The notes: a model not told the origin generated them from the sequence alone. Shown: positions 18,161-27,571, counted from the stretch's first letter. The stretch: 64,000 bases of DNA from Anaerosalibacter massiliensis (GCA_000751555.1 CCEZ01000043.1:463485-527484), one strand, 5' to 3'. Made by a program: numbers and translations.

Positions 18161-18411
18161 CCTCCTATATTTTCTGAAGATTTTGATAATATAATTAAGA
18201 AAAGTAGATAAGATTTCATGATATGAGGCATACTAATCTACTCTAATGCTAAAATCTAAAACACCTACTAAAGTAGCAAATAAAAAATTAGGCCATTTTA
18301 GTACTTCAATAACATTAGATACTTATTTCCATATTTTAGAATCCATACAGGAAAAAGCCACTGATAAAATTAATAACATAATAGAAAAAATGAAAGGAAA
18401 AGTAAAAGTGG
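18161..18411 (+). pseudogene. Decayed tyrosine recombinase (integrase) C-terminus
   Basis: Three consecutive short stretches in three different plus-strand frames read as the end of a phage/ICE-type tyrosine recombinase: PPIFSEDFDNIIKKS (18161-18208), IRFHDMRHTNLL with the catalytic HxxR box (18208-18243), and VANKKLGHFSTSITLDTYFHILESIQEKATDKI (about 18273-18380), which contains the LGH box and the tyrosine-bearing TLDTY segment. At least two frameshifts and stop codons separate them. The fragment points at, and ends about 75 bp from, the 3' end of tRNA-Pro, the usual place for such integrases. The rest of 18036-18486 shows no other gene. Confidence 0.8.
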
Positions 18412-18486
18412 TACGAAATTACAAAACATTAAGACTATCAAATAGATGTATGCTAGTTATAAACTTATTTACAGAGAAAATAAAAA

Positions 18487-18563
18487 TGGTCGGGATGACT
18501 GGACTTGAACCAGCGACCCCAAGTCCCCCAGACTTGTGCGCTACCAAGCTGCGCCACATCCCG
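18487..18563 (-). tRNA. tRNA-Pro(GGG)
   Basis: Complete cloverleaf: acceptor CGGGATG/CATCCCG, anticodon stem CAAGT/ACTTG with loop CTGGGGG (anticodon GGG), T-loop GGTTCAAGTCC, and an encoded CCA at 18487-18489. It stands alone, away from the tRNA cluster at the right end, and has its own promoter. A recombinase relic flanks its 3' end. Confidence 0.95.
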
Positions 18564-18583
18564 ACTTCCATTACGACTACTAT

Positions 18584-18612
18584 AGTATATACTATTTTTA
18601 AGGAAAATGCAA
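18584..18612 (-). promoter_or_regulatory. Promoter of tRNA-Pro
   Basis: TTGCAT (18607-18612), 17 bp, then TATACT (18584-18589) on the minus strand, ending 20 bp before the mature tRNA 5' end. Confidence 0.6.
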
Positions 18613-18691
18613 ATTTTATCTTTTAAATAGTTAGTATTAAATTTAGTAAGCTTTTCTCAATTATATTTATTTTTAATTCATCACACGACAA

Positions 18692-18725
18692 AAGCACATT
18701 AAAATAAATTTATTTTAATGTGCTT
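18692..18725 (-). terminator. Terminator of spoIVA
   Basis: A perfect 34-nt palindrome (AAGCACATTAAAATAAA and its complement) 21 bp beyond the spoIVA stop, followed by a short T run on the minus strand. Confidence 0.7.
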
Positions 18726-18746
18726 AAATATTTCCATTCATTTTTA

Positions 18747-20225
18747 TTATATTATAATACAGATGAGCGCACCGCTACCATCATTTATTATTCTTTCTAA
18801 AGTTCTTCTCATTTTAGCTCTCGCATCTTCTGGCATAGTATTCAACTTTACTTGAAGTTGTTCATTTACTAAATCATATAGAGATTTTCCAAATAAATTA
18901 GACTGCCAAATTTTTGATGGGTTTTCTTCAAACTCATCTATGAAATATTTTACTAATTCTTCACTTTGTTTTTCTGTTCCTATAAGTGGAGAAACTTCTG
19001 TTGTTATATCAGCCCTTATTAAATGCAGCGATGGCGCCTTAGCACGAAGCTTCACACCAAATCTATTACCTTGTTTATATATCTCAGGTTCTGCTAATTC
19101 TAATTCTTCTAATCCTGGATTTACTAATCCATATCCAATTTCTTTTGCATCATTTAATGCAGCTTCTATCTTACTGTATTCATATTTTGCTTCTGATAAT
19201 TTAGATATAAGACCTAAAAGCTGATAATCCCCTTCAATAGTATAACCTGTCATGTCTTCTAATACATTATAAAAAAGATTATCTTCTAATATTATATCTA
19301 TATCTGCAATACCCTCTCCTAATTTTATTTCATTTATTTTAGTTTTTTCTATTATATCCAATTCATTTAGGCTCTCTATAGAAGAACTAACTTCACTTAA
19401 TTTTTGTAATGTCTGTATAGATTCTTTTAAAGAATCTAAAATACTAGATTTTATCCAATGATCTCTGCCCAAACCTTCCATCCAACCTGGTAAGTTTATG
19501 TTTATTTCTTTCACTGGAAACTCAAATAATATTTTTTCAAATATTTTCTCAATATCATTAGTTTCCATATTCAAACAATCTACAGCTATTACAGCTACTT
19601 CATATTTCTCTTCTAAACTTTCTCTTAATGCAATAGTACTATCTAAATTTGGATGTTTTGAATTTAACAATATAATGAATGGCTTTTCTAATTCTTTTAG
19701 TTCATTTATAACTCTTTCTTCTGCCTTTATGTAATTAGATCTATCTATATCAGTTATTGAACCATCAGTAGTTAAAACAATCCCTATTGTTGAGTGATCA
19801 GTTATAACCTTTTTAGTACCTATTTCTGCTGCTTCTTCAAAAGGTATTTCTTTTTCATACCAAGGAGTAGTAACCATTCTTGGAATACTATCTTCTTCAT
19901 GTCCAAGAGCACCTTTTACTAAATATCCTACACAGTCTACCATTCTAACTTTAAATCTAACATTATCTTTTAAAGTTAGTTCTATAGCTTCATTAGGAAC
20001 AAATTTTGGTTCTGTTGTCATAATAGTTTTTCCTGAACCGCTTAAGGGCAGTTCATCTTTAGCTCGTTCTTTTTTATACCTATTTTCAATATTAGGTAGT
20101 ACTAATAATTCCATAAAACGTTTTATAAAAGTTGATTTTCCTGTTCTAACTGGTCCTACAACTCCTACATAAATATCTCCATCAGTCCTCTCACTAATAT
20201 CTTTGTATATATCAAACTTCTCCAT
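18747..20225 (-). CDS. spoIVA: Stage IV sporulation protein A (spore coat ATPase)
   Basis: The 492-residue protein matches SpoIVA over its full length. The N-terminal TRAFAC-like ATPase domain has a P-loop VVGPVRTGKSTFIKRF at about 23-38, a switch-like DCVGYLVKGALGHEEDSIPRMVTTPWY, and the conserved C-terminal tip MRRTLERIINDGSGALICIII. SpoIVA polymerises on the outer forespore membrane to form the basement layer of the coat. This is direct evidence that the organism belongs to a spore-forming lineage. It is a single-gene unit with its own terminator and a probable sigmaE promoter. Confidence 0.98.
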   Translation of the reverse strand: MEKFDIYKDISERTDGDIYVGVVGPVRTGKSTFIKRFMELLVLPNIENRYKKERAKDELPLSGSGKTIMTTEPKFVPNEAIELTLKDNVRFKVRMVDCVGYLVKGALGHEEDSIPRMVTTPWYEKEIPFEEAAEIGTKKVITDHSTIGIVLTTDGSITDIDRSNYIKAEERVINELKELEKPFIILLNSKHPNLDSTIALRESLEEKYEVAVIAVDCLNMETNDIEKIFEKILFEFPVKEININLPGWMEGLGRDHWIKSSILDSLKESIQTLQKLSEVSSSIESLNELDIIEKTKINEIKLGEGIADIDIILEDNLFYNVLEDMTGYTIEGDYQLLGLISKLSEAKYEYSKIEAALNDAKEIGYGLVNPGLEELELAEPEIYKQGNRFGVKLRAKAPSLHLIRADITTEVSPLIGTEKQSEELVKYFIDEFEENPSKIWQSNLFGKSLYDLVNEQLQVKLNTMPEDARAKMRRTLERIINDGSGALICIII

Positions 20226-20282
20226 TTTATTCCCTCCTTTAAAACATATTTTATCTATAAAGAATCGCTCCTTAACATTATA

Positions 20283-20310
20283 TATATATGTCTTAATTTT
20301 AGAAATATGA
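20283..20310 (-). promoter_or_regulatory. Possible sigmaE promoter of spoIVA
   Basis: Minus strand TCATATT (20304-20310) and CATATATA (20283-20290) with a 13-bp spacer resemble the mother-cell sigmaE boxes (KMATATT / CATACAHT), 58 bp before the start. SpoIVA is sigmaE-controlled in B. subtilis. The region is AT-rich, so chance matches are possible. Confidence 0.4.
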
Positions 20311-20322
20311 TAACCATTAAAA

Positions 20323-20346
20323 AAGACATACTAGAAAGTATGTCTT
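20323..20346 (-). terminator. Terminator of the der-plsY-gpsA operon
   Basis: A perfect 10-bp stem (AAGACATACT/AGTATGTCTT) with 4-nt loop, followed by TTTTTTAATGG on the minus strand; it overlaps the gpsA stop codon. Confidence 0.85.
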
Positions 20347-21373
20347 ACCATTCATTATTCAATATTTTTGCGATATCCTCCATCTCATGCTTTTTATCTC
20401 TAAGCATTAAATTTACAACAGAGTTTTTAACATCTTTTCCCTTATATAATACTTCATATATTTCTTCAGCTATTGGCATTATCACATTATATTTGTCAGC
20501 TAATTCATATGCAGATTTAGCTGTTTTAATCCCCTCTACTACCATTCCTACACTGCTTATAGCCTCTTCTAAGGTTTTTCCTTCTCCAATAAGTATACCA
20601 GCTCTTCTATTTCTACTATGCATGCTTGTACACGTCACTATTAAATCACCAATACCTGAAAGACCTGCAAAAGTTTCATAATTAGCCCCCATTTTTTCTC
20701 CAAGTCTTGCCATTTCTATAATTCCTCTAGTCATAAGAGCTGCCTTTGTGTTATCTCCATAGCCTAGTCCATCTGAAATTCCCGCACCTAATGCAATAAC
20801 ATTTTTTAAAGATCCACCTAATTCTACACCTATAACGTCTGGATTAGTATAGACTCTAAATTTAGGTGCCATAAATATATCTTGAACATAGTTTGCTATA
20901 TCTTTTTCTCTAGAAGCTGCAACTACTGTTGTAGGCATATCCCTTGCAACTTCTTCTGCATGAGATGGTCCTGATAAAATTGCATACTTACTTTTGGGAA
21001 CAATTTCATTTACAACTTGTGAAATTCTCATAAGACTTTCATTTTCTATTCCCTTAGCTACATTAACAATTATTTGTCCTGATTTTATATAATTTTTAGA
21101 ATTTATTAAGATATTTCTAACCCCATGGGAAGGAGTAGCTAAAACTAAAATATCTTTATTTTTTACTACCCTTTCTAAATCATTTATAATCCTTACATTA
21201 CTGGGAATTATTACTCCTGGTAAATATTTTACATTTTCTTTAGAAATATTTATACTATCACATTGAGCTTTATTCCTTATCCAAAGCTCTACTTCATATC
21301 CTTTTTTAGAAAGAAGTATGGCTAATGCAGTTCCCCAACTTCCTCCTCCTATTACTCCGATTTTTTCCACCAT
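20345..21373 (-). CDS. gpsA: NAD(P)H-dependent glycerol-3-phosphate dehydrogenase
   Basis: Reduces dihydroxyacetone phosphate to sn-glycerol 3-phosphate for phospholipid synthesis. The nucleotide-binding loop GVIGGGSWGTALAILL is at the N-terminus; the catalytic lysine lies in ELGGSLKNVIALGAGISDGLGYGDNTKAALMTRG. The 342 residues are normal. It follows plsY, whose product consumes glycerol 3-phosphate, in a der-plsY-gpsA operon that is conserved in Clostridia. Confidence 0.97.
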   Translation of the reverse strand: MVEKIGVIGGGSWGTALAILLSKKGYEVELWIRNKAQCDSINISKENVKYLPGVIIPSNVRIINDLERVVKNKDILVLATPSHGVRNILINSKNYIKSGQIIVNVAKGIENESLMRISQVVNEIVPKSKYAILSGPSHAEEVARDMPTTVVAASREKDIANYVQDIFMAPKFRVYTNPDVIGVELGGSLKNVIALGAGISDGLGYGDNTKAALMTRGIIEMARLGEKMGANYETFAGLSGIGDLIVTCTSMHSRNRRAGILIGEGKTLEEAISSVGMVVEGIKTAKSAYELADKYNVIMPIAEEIYEVLYKGKDVKNSVVNLMLRDKKHEMEDIAKILNNEW

Positions 21374-21399
21374 TTAATTAGCCCCCTATAACTAATATA

Positions 21400-21996
21400 C
21401 TAAACTCGTTCTCCAAGTTTTGACTCTTTACCATTCAATAATCTTTTTATATTGCTTTTATGTCTTAATATAGCCATAAGAGCTAAAGCAATAGTAAAAA
21501 AGAAGAAATTAAAATTAAAAGGCTTTTTAGTAAACAAACCTACAATAGGTACTAGTCCTGTAGCCATTATTGAGCCTAAAGAAACATATCTAGTTTTAGC
21601 TATAACTAAAAAACCTATAGCCATACATATAATTGCTGTAGGCAGATTTAGACACAGCATAACTCCAAGAGAGGCTGCTATACCTTTTCCTCCCCTAAAT
21701 TTAAGAACTATTGGCCAATTATGTCCTATAACTACAAATAATCCTGCTATTAAACCTCCGTTAAATCCCATAATATTTTTACTTACCGTAACAGCTATAA
21801 AGCCCTTTAAAATATCAAATATAAATGCTAAAATACCTATTTTTATCCCAAAAACTCTTAAAGCATTAGTTGCACCAGCATTTCCACTACCATAGTTTCT
21901 TATATCTTTTTTTTCATACAATTTTCCTAAGATATAAGCTGAAGAAAAATTACCTATAAAATAAGATATAATAATGACCTTTATTATATTGCCCAA
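21400..21996 (-). CDS. plsY: Acyl-phosphate:glycerol-3-phosphate acyltransferase
   Basis: Integral membrane enzyme that acylates glycerol 3-phosphate from acyl-phosphate, the first step of phospholipid synthesis. The three conserved loops are visible: GNFSSAYILGKLYEKKDIRNYGSGNAGATNALR, GHNWPIVLKFRGGKGIAASLG and ILRHKSNIKRLLNGKE. The frame is open upstream into der, but the TTG at 21996, just beyond the der stop and preceded by AAGGGGG at 7 nt, gives a normal 198-residue protein (MGNIIKVIIISYFIGN). Confidence 0.95.
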   Translation of the reverse strand: MGNIIKVIIISYFIGNFSSAYILGKLYEKKDIRNYGSGNAGATNALRVFGIKIGILAFIFDILKGFIAVTVSKNIMGFNGGLIAGLFVVIGHNWPIVLKFRGGKGIAASLGVMLCLNLPTAIICMAIGFLVIAKTRYVSLGSIMATGLVPIVGLFTKKPFNFNFFFFTIALALMAILRHKSNIKRLLNGKESKLGERV

Positions 21997-21997
21997 C

Positions 21998-23311
21998 TTA
22001 ATCCCCCTTTTCTCTAAATTGAAACCTAATAGGAGTTCCTTCGTAACCAAAGTGGGATCGAATTTGATTTTCTATATATCTTTCGTAGGAGAAATGTAAT
22101 AACTTTGCATTATTTATGAATATAGCAAATTTGGGCGGTTTGACCCCTATTTGAGTTCCATAATATATTTTAAGACTTTTTCCTTTATCTGTTGGAGGTG
22201 GACTTAAAAGGACAGCCTCATTTATAATATCATTTAATACTCCTGTACTAATTTTCTGGGTATAACTATTATAAACTTTTTTAATAAGTTGGAGTAGCTT
22301 ATCAACTCTTTTTCCTGTTTTTGCAGATACAAAAATTATAGGTGCATAAATTACAAAAGATAATTTATTTCTGATATTTTTTTCAAATTCCCTATAAGTA
22401 TTATTAGCCTTTTCTATTAAATCCCATTTATTAACTGCAATAATCAAACCTTTCCCTCTTTCATGGGCATAACCTGCTATTTTAGCATCCTGTTCCGTAA
22501 CTCCTTCTGTAGCATCTATCATTAAAATAGATATATCTGATCTTTCTATAGCGGTAAGAGTTCTTATAACACTATATCTTTCTACATTTTCCGAAACATT
22601 TCTCTTTCTTCTAACTCCAGCAGTATCTATAAATACATATTTGTCTTCCCTATATGTAAAAGGAGTATCTATTGCATCTCTAGTAGTTCCAGGTATATTA
22701 CTTACAATAACTCTATCTTCACCTAATACATTATTTATTAAAGAAGATTTACCTACATTAGGCTTACCTATAATAGAAACTTTAATTACCCCTTCTTCAT
22801 ATTCTGTATCTTTTCCTTCAGGAAAATTTTCTATTACTTTATCAAGTAAATCTCCTAATCCTAAACTTTGCCCAGCAGATACCACTGTAGGCTCTCCAAA
22901 ACCTAATTCATAAAACTCGTATACTATATCAGGAGTTTTTGGTGTATCTACTTTATTGCATACTAAAATAACTTTTTTTCCTGATTTTCTTAATAAATTA
23001 GCAATTTCTCTATCAGTAGATGTAACTCCATCTAATCCATCTACTACAAATAATATTATATCAGCAGTATCTATGGCTACCTCTGCTTGTCTTTTTATTT
23101 GAGACAATATAATATCATCACTATAAGGTTCAATGCCTCCTGTATCTATTAAAATAAAATAATTATTTAACCATTCTGCCTCAGCATAAATCCTATCTCT
23201 CGTAACTCCTGGCCTATCTTCTGTAATTGCAATTCTACTTCCTACTATTCTATTGAAAAGTGTAGATTTACCTACATTAGGCCTTCCTACTATACAAACT
23301 ACTGGTCTCAT
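21998..23311 (-). CDS. der: Ribosome-associated GTPase Der (EngA)
   Basis: Double-GTPase needed for 50S subunit assembly. The first G domain has GRPNVGKSTLFN and DTGGIE, the second GKPNVGKSSLINN, DTAGVRRK and NKWDL; a C-terminal KH-like domain (about 350-437) binds rRNA. The 437-residue length is standard. It begins the der-plsY-gpsA unit; a TGC-TATAAT extended -10 is visible upstream at 23387-23395. Confidence 0.97.
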   Translation of the reverse strand: MRPVVCIVGRPNVGKSTLFNRIVGSRIAITEDRPGVTRDRIYAEAEWLNNYFILIDTGGIEPYSDDIILSQIKRQAEVAIDTADIILFVVDGLDGVTSTDREIANLLRKSGKKVILVCNKVDTPKTPDIVYEFYELGFGEPTVVSAGQSLGLGDLLDKVIENFPEGKDTEYEEGVIKVSIIGKPNVGKSSLINNVLGEDRVIVSNIPGTTRDAIDTPFTYREDKYVFIDTAGVRRKRNVSENVERYSVIRTLTAIERSDISILMIDATEGVTEQDAKIAGYAHERGKGLIIAVNKWDLIEKANNTYREFEKNIRNKLSFVIYAPIIFVSAKTGKRVDKLLQLIKKVYNSYTQKISTGVLNDIINEAVLLSPPPTDKGKSLKIYYGTQIGVKPPKFAIFINNAKLLHFSYERYIENQIRSHFGYEGTPIRFQFREKGD

Positions 23312-23426
23312 TCTATCACCTCATATTTTTAGAACATTTATTACATAATTAACAATTCCATATTATATTGTTATTGCATCTATTTTATTATAGCAGAATA
23401 AATATGTAAATAGATATAATTTAAAT

Positions 23427-23621
23427 TTAGTGTCTGACTATAACATAACATCCATTTTCTAATTCATGGATCATTCCTAAAGTAATTTTGGACAATAGAA
23501 TTGCAATATTTTCTCTTTCTTTTTCATCTTTAGCCAAAAAAACTGGGGCATCTCCACCAATTATCTTACTTTCATCTGTAGTTACAATAGCCAATATATT
23601 ATTTTTTATCTTAATATCCAA
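23427..23621 (-). CDS. Small partner (capping subunit) of YIEGIA protein
   Basis: A 64-residue protein (MDIKIKNNILAIVTTDESKIIGGDAPVFLAKDEKERENIAILLSKITLG...GCYVIVRH) that matches the short conserved protein annotated as a capping complex subunit for YIEGIA. It lies 11 bp downstream of the YIEGIA gene, as in other Clostridia. Its biochemical role is not established; association with the membrane partner is inferred from constant pairing. Confidence 0.75.
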   Translation of the reverse strand: MDIKIKNNILAIVTTDESKIIGGDAPVFLAKDEKERENIAILLSKITLGMIHELENGCYVIVRH

Positions 23622-23632
23622 TGAAATTCCTC

Positions 23633-24547
23633 CTAATCTGCAGCCTTTTTTCCCACATAGGATGATAAAGGTTTTCTCTTAGCACTTTCAAGAACAAGGG
23701 TCCTTTTAACTGCTAATATTAAATATTCAATATCATTCTCCATGCTAACTATTACAAATACAAGATTTCCTGTATCTGGGTCTCTACTTATATAAGGTGC
23801 AAAATCTGGCTGGTCTAAATCCTTTCTTATTCCTAATTGTATAGCTACATTATGCTCTATGGCCTTTCTTTGACCTAAATTTGAAAGAGTTACTACTGCA
23901 TTTTGGTTTTTAGGAACTATTTCAACTGCCATACCTTTTTCTAAAAAAATCTCTCTAGATTCTGTTAACCCTATATTTGTTATTCCTATACCATTAACAG
24001 TTAAAATAGGACCTTTAAAAGATATCTTAGCAGGATAAATATCTGCTATCTCCCCAATCAGTTCCCTAGAAACTATCTTATGAAATAAAACAATAATCAA
24101 AAGTCCTAAAATACCACCTAATAATATTGAATAAGATCTTATTAAGAGTTTATCAAAAATAAAAATAGCTAAGCTTACAAATAAAGAAGTCATCATAGTC
24201 ATATAATTTCTGGCCTCAAAAGCTTTCGCTATATCTTCAATATAAGCTGTTCCCCTTGCTACTAATTCAGTTTTATCAATATTTTCCAAGCTTTGCCTTT
24301 CTAAATTTCTAACCTCTCTAAACTGCTGTGCGGCTAAAGCTAAAAAAGTTACTGCTGAAAATTCCTTCTCTAACAAGGCTGGAAGAGCCACTGCTCCCAA
24401 ACTTGAAGATACTATACCTAATGTAAAATGAGAAAATACACCTTGAGGATAACTCGGATATTGTCTATAATCTACTCTAAGCATAGATAATCTTGATATT
24501 ATACCTAATATTATAGAAGGGATTATTATATAATTGTATTTAAGCAT
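23633..24547 (-). CDS. YIEGIA-family membrane protein
   Basis: About 304 residues with hydrophobic segments near the N-terminus and at about 120-160, and the family signature in GTAYIEDIAKAFEARNYM (YIEDIA here). The family is found mainly in endospore-forming Firmicutes and has no firm function. The ATG at 24547 (MLKYNY) is preferred over the GTG at 24559 because GGTGGG stands 9 nt before it. It precedes the small capping-subunit gene in a two-gene unit. Confidence 0.8.
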   Translation of the reverse strand: MLKYNYIIIPSIILGIISRLSMLRVDYRQYPSYPQGVFSHFTLGIVSSSLGAVALPALLEKEFSAVTFLALAAQQFREVRNLERQSLENIDKTELVARGTAYIEDIAKAFEARNYMTMMTSLFVSLAIFIFDKLLIRSYSILLGGILGLLIIVLFHKIVSRELIGEIADIYPAKISFKGPILTVNGIGITNIGLTESREIFLEKGMAVEIVPKNQNAVVTLSNLGQRKAIEHNVAIQLGIRKDLDQPDFAPYISRDPDTGNLVFVIVSMENDIEYLILAVKRTLVLESAKRKPLSSYVGKKAAD

Positions 24548-24608
24548 TATAACACCCACCTAAATAATCATTATATTATATATTTCCCTTTTTAAATTTA
24601 TATATGCT

Positions 24609-24638
24609 AAAAACCTATGGCCTAAACCATAGGTTTTT
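24609..24638 (-). terminator. Terminator of glyA
   Basis: A perfect 12-bp stem (AAAAACCTATGG / CCATAGGTTTTT) with a 6-nt loop, 5 bp beyond the glyA stop codon. Confidence 0.85.
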
Positions 24639-24643
24639 AACTT

Positions 24644-25876
24644 TTATTCATATAGTGGAAATTTATTGCACAAATTCTTAACTCTATTTTTTACTATATC
24701 TCTATCAATATCTTTATCTAATGCTTGGCCTATAATTTCGGCAATTTCCTTCATATCTTTCTCTTTCATTCCTCTTGTAGTTACTGCTGGAGTACCTATT
24801 CTAAGCCCACTAGTTACAAAAGGACTTTCTGGATCAAAAGGTATAGTATTCTTATTAGTTGTCACTCCAATATCATCTAAAAGTTCTTCTGCCTCTTTCC
24901 CTGTTAAATTTTTATTTCTTAGATCTAATAATAATAAATGATTATCTGTTCCATCTGATACCAATCTAAATCCTTCATCTTTCAATCCTTCTGCTAAAGC
25001 TTTTGCATTTCTGATTATTTGTTTTTGATATTCTTTAAATTCATCTGTAAGAGCTTCTCCAAAACTAACAGCCTTTCCAGCAATAACATGCATCAGAGGT
25101 CCACCTTGAATTCCTGGAAATATTGCCTTATCTATTTTCTTAGCATATTCTTTTTTACAAAGTATAGCCCCACCTCTTGGTCCTCTCAAAGTTTTATGAG
25201 TTGTAGTAGTTACAAAGTCTGCATAAGGAACTGGACTTGGATGAAGTCCTGCTGCTACAAGTCCTGCAATATGAGCCATATCCACCATTAAATATGCATC
25301 TATTTCATCAGCTATTTCCCTAAACTTTTCAAAGTCAATAATTCTTGAGTATGCACTAGCACCTGCTACAATCATCTTAGGTTTTTCTTTTATTGCAATC
25401 TCTCTTACTTTATCATAGTCAATCTTCTCTGTATCTTTATCTACTCCATAGGAAACAAAATTGTAATATGTTCCTGAAATATTAACTGGACTACCATGAG
25501 TTAAATGTCCCCCTTGTGATAAGTTCATACCTAGAACTTTATCTCCCGGTTCTAATACAGCAAAATAAACTCCTAAATTAGCATTAGAACCTGAATGAGG
25601 TTGAACATTTACATGTTCTGCACCAAATAGCTCTTTAAGTCTATCTCTAGCTAAATCCTCCACCATATCTACATATTCACAACCACCATAATACCTCCTA
25701 TTAGGATAACCTTCTGCATACTTATTTGTAAGTTGACTACCCATGGCTTCCATTACTTGAGGAGTTACAAAGTTTTCAGAGGCAATTAATTCTATTTTTT
25801 CTCTTTGCCTCTTAGTTTCCATTTCAATAAATTTCATTACTTCTGGATCAGCTTTTCTTAAGTTTGAAAAATCCAT
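24644..25876 (-). CDS. glyA: Serine hydroxymethyltransferase
   Basis: PLP enzyme interconverting serine and glycine with tetrahydrofolate, the main source of one-carbon units (used for example by fmt). The PLP lysine is in [14 protein letters not shown]; other signatures are [30 protein letters not shown] and [24 protein letters not shown]. At 410 residues it is full length. It is a single-gene unit with a good GGAGA ribosome-binding site. Confidence 0.98.
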   Translation of the reverse strand: MDFSNLRKADPEVMKFIEMETKRQREKIELIASENFVTPQVMEAMGSQLTNKYAEGYPNRRYYGGCEYVDMVEDLARDRLKELFGAEHVNVQPHSGSNANLGVYFAVLEPGDKVLGMNLSQGGHLTHGSPVNISGTYYNFVSYGVDKDTEKIDYDKVREIAIKEKPKMIVAGASAYSRIIDFEKFREIADEIDAYLMVDMAHIAGLVAAGLHPSPVPYADFVTTTTHKTLRGPRGGAILCKKEYAKKIDKAIFPGIQGGPLMHVIAGKAVSFGEALTDEFKEYQKQIIRNAKALAEGLKDEGFRLVSDGTDNHLLLLDLRNKNLTGKEAEELLDDIGVTTNKNTIPFDPESPFVTSGLRIGTPAVTTRGMKEKDMKEIAEIIGQALDKDIDRDIVKNRVKNLCNKFPLYE

Positions 25877-26052
25877 TTATTTATCTCCTTTCTTTTATTA
25901 TAATTTAATATTCTATACGTACTTGATTAACTCCTGTTTCATAATATAATATAAATATAATTTAAGATAATATTAGTTCATTATATAATTTTATTATATA
26001 AATTTAAGAATATATTTACAAGTTAAATAGTTTTAACAATAGAGGTGAAAAA

Positions 26053-26841
26053 ATGACAATGAATCCAATATCCGAAAAAGAAGAAGTAAAACGTCTCCTA
26101 ATATTAGCCATTCTAGCTGGTAGAATAATGCTTAAAAATGGCGCTGAAACTTATAGAGTTGAAGATACAATAATTAGAATATGTAAATCTAGAAAAAATA
26201 TTAAATACGTAGAATCTTTTGTAACACCTACAGGAATATTTGTATCTTTAGAATATGGGGAAGAAGTTTTATCATATCTTCAGAGAATAAATACTATAAA
26301 AATTGACCTAAATAAAATAAATATGGTAAATGATTTTTCAAGACAATTTGTATCATCAGATATGAATATAGAAGAGGCAACAAAAAAACTTAAAAAAATT
26401 GATGATATTGATAATTATAAAAGTATTACTAGATTTTTTTCTGGAGGTATTATTTGTGCTTTTTTTTCTTTATTATTTGGGGGAAGTTTTCTTGATTTCT
26501 TGGCAAGTTTCTTTACAGGAATAATAGTTGTAGCAATTTCTACTAAATTAAATAACCTAGGTATTACATTCTTTATAAGTAATTTTTCTGGAGCAGCTAT
26601 TGCTTCATTATTATCAATATTATTTGTAAAAATTGGTATAGGAACAAATATTGATAAAATTATAATAGGTTCTATAATGTCATTAGTTCCTGGAGTAGCC
26701 ATAACCAATGCTATTAGAGATACTATGTCTGGAGATTTTGTTTCTGGACTTTCTAGAGGAATGGAAGCTGTAATAACAGCAATGGCTATAGCTTTTGGAG
26801 TAGGTATGATACTAAAAATATATTTCAAGGGGTTGATTTAA
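26053..26841 (+). CDS. ThrE-type threonine/serine exporter, large subunit (N-terminal type)
   Basis: A 262-residue protein with a cytoplasmic N-terminal domain carrying the ThrE/DUF1212 motif (GRIMLKNGAETYRVEDTIIRIC and VESFVTPTGIFVS) followed by five or so hydrophobic helices. ThrE of Corynebacterium exports threonine and serine; in Firmicutes the protein is split into two, as in E. coli YjjP/YjjB. The stop codon overlaps the ATG of the next gene by one base (TAATG), so the subunits are co-translated. The actual substrate is inferred from the family. It is divergent from glyA, which makes serine or glycine. Confidence 0.85.
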   Translation: MTMNPISEKEEVKRLLILAILAGRIMLKNGAETYRVEDTIIRICKSRKNIKYVESFVTPTGIFVSLEYGEEVLSYLQRINTIKIDLNKINMVNDFSRQFVSSDMNIEEATKKLKKIDDIDNYKSITRFFSGGIICAFFSLLFGGSFLDFLASFFTGIIVVAISTKLNNLGITFFISNFSGAAIASLLSILFVKIGIGTNIDKIIIGSIMSLVPGVAITNAIRDTMSGDFVSGLSRGMEAVITAMAIAFGVGMILKIYFKGLI

Positions 26842-27281
26842 TGGAGCTTTTTAAACAATTTATATTTTCTTTTTTTGCCACTATAGGAGCTGCAATATTA
26901 TTTAGCATACCAAAGGACTCTATAATATCAGCTGGTGCTATAGGAGGTTTTGGATGGATAATTTACACTTTTATCTTAAATCAATATTCTTCAGCTGTAG
27001 CTGGCACTTTCTTTGGTGCCTTAACTGTAGGTATATTAGGAGAGCTACTAGCCAGACATTTCAAAAAGCCAGCTACAGTCTTTATTATACCTGGTATTAT
27101 ACCATTGGTGCCAGGAGCAGGAATGTACTATACAATGTTAGCTCTAATAGAGAAAAGATTTTATGATTCTGTAAATATAGGAGCAGAAACTTTATTTATT
27201 GCAGTAGCTATTGCTATTGGTATAGTCATGTCATCTTCCTTAAGTAGATCAATAAAAAGGGTTAAAAATAAATCAAGGTAG
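26841..27281 (+). CDS. ThrE-type threonine/serine exporter, small subunit (C-terminal type)
   Basis: A 146-residue membrane protein with four or five helices (FIFSFFATIGAAILF; GAIGGFGWIIYTFIL; FFGALTVGILGELLARHFKKPATVFIIPGIIPLVPGAGMYYTM), matching the ThrE_2/DUF3815 half. The PxxPGxxPLVPG loop is the family signature. It overlaps the larger subunit by 1 bp and ends 4 bp before the convergent CsoR-type gene without an obvious terminator. Confidence 0.85.
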   Translation: MELFKQFIFSFFATIGAAILFSIPKDSIISAGAIGGFGWIIYTFILNQYSSAVAGTFFGALTVGILGELLARHFKKPATVFIIPGIIPLVPGAGMYYTMLALIEKRFYDSVNIGAETLFIAVAIAIGIVMSSSLSRSIKRVKNKSR

Positions 27282-27285
27282 TTTT

Positions 27286-27558
27286 TCATTTTGTATATTT
27301 CAATATGGTATCAATTAAATCATCTAGCACTTTTTCATCTGTACTATTGTCTAAAGAAGCTTTTATGCAATCTTTCATATGATCTTCTAAAATCATACCT
27401 CCTACCTTATTTAATGCAGCCCTTGCTGCAGCAATCTGTACAAGGATATCGCCACAAACTTTATCTTCTCCAACCATTTTTTGTATACCTTTTACTTGTC
27501 CTTCAATTCGTCTTAATCTATTTATTATAGCAACCTTCTTTTCTTCTTCTTTACCCAC
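27286..27558 (-). CDS. CsoR/RcnR-family metal-sensing repressor
   Basis: A four-helix-type DNA-binding protein (RLRRIEGQVKGIQKMVGEDKVCGDILVQIAAARAALNKVGGMILEDHMKDC). The Cys in KVCGD and the HMKDC pair match the Cys-His-Cys ligand set of copper-sensing CsoR, but no copper exporter or chaperone gene is adjacent. The frame is open to 27594; the GTG at 27558 is preferred because AAGGGGG lies 7 nt before it, giving a 90-residue product. Target genes are not visible here. Confidence 0.85.
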   Translation of the reverse strand: MGKEEEKKVAIINRLRRIEGQVKGIQKMVGEDKVCGDILVQIAAARAALNKVGGMILEDHMKDCIKASLDNSTDEKVLDDLIDTILKYTK

Positions 27559-27571
27559 CCTAATACCCCCT

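Noticed and set aside
18246..18626. Open plus-strand frame of 126 codons across tRNA-Pro
   Set aside because: It starts inside the recombinase relic and runs through the tRNA-Pro gene; no ribosome-binding site and no intact protein family. Treated as a pseudogene fragment.
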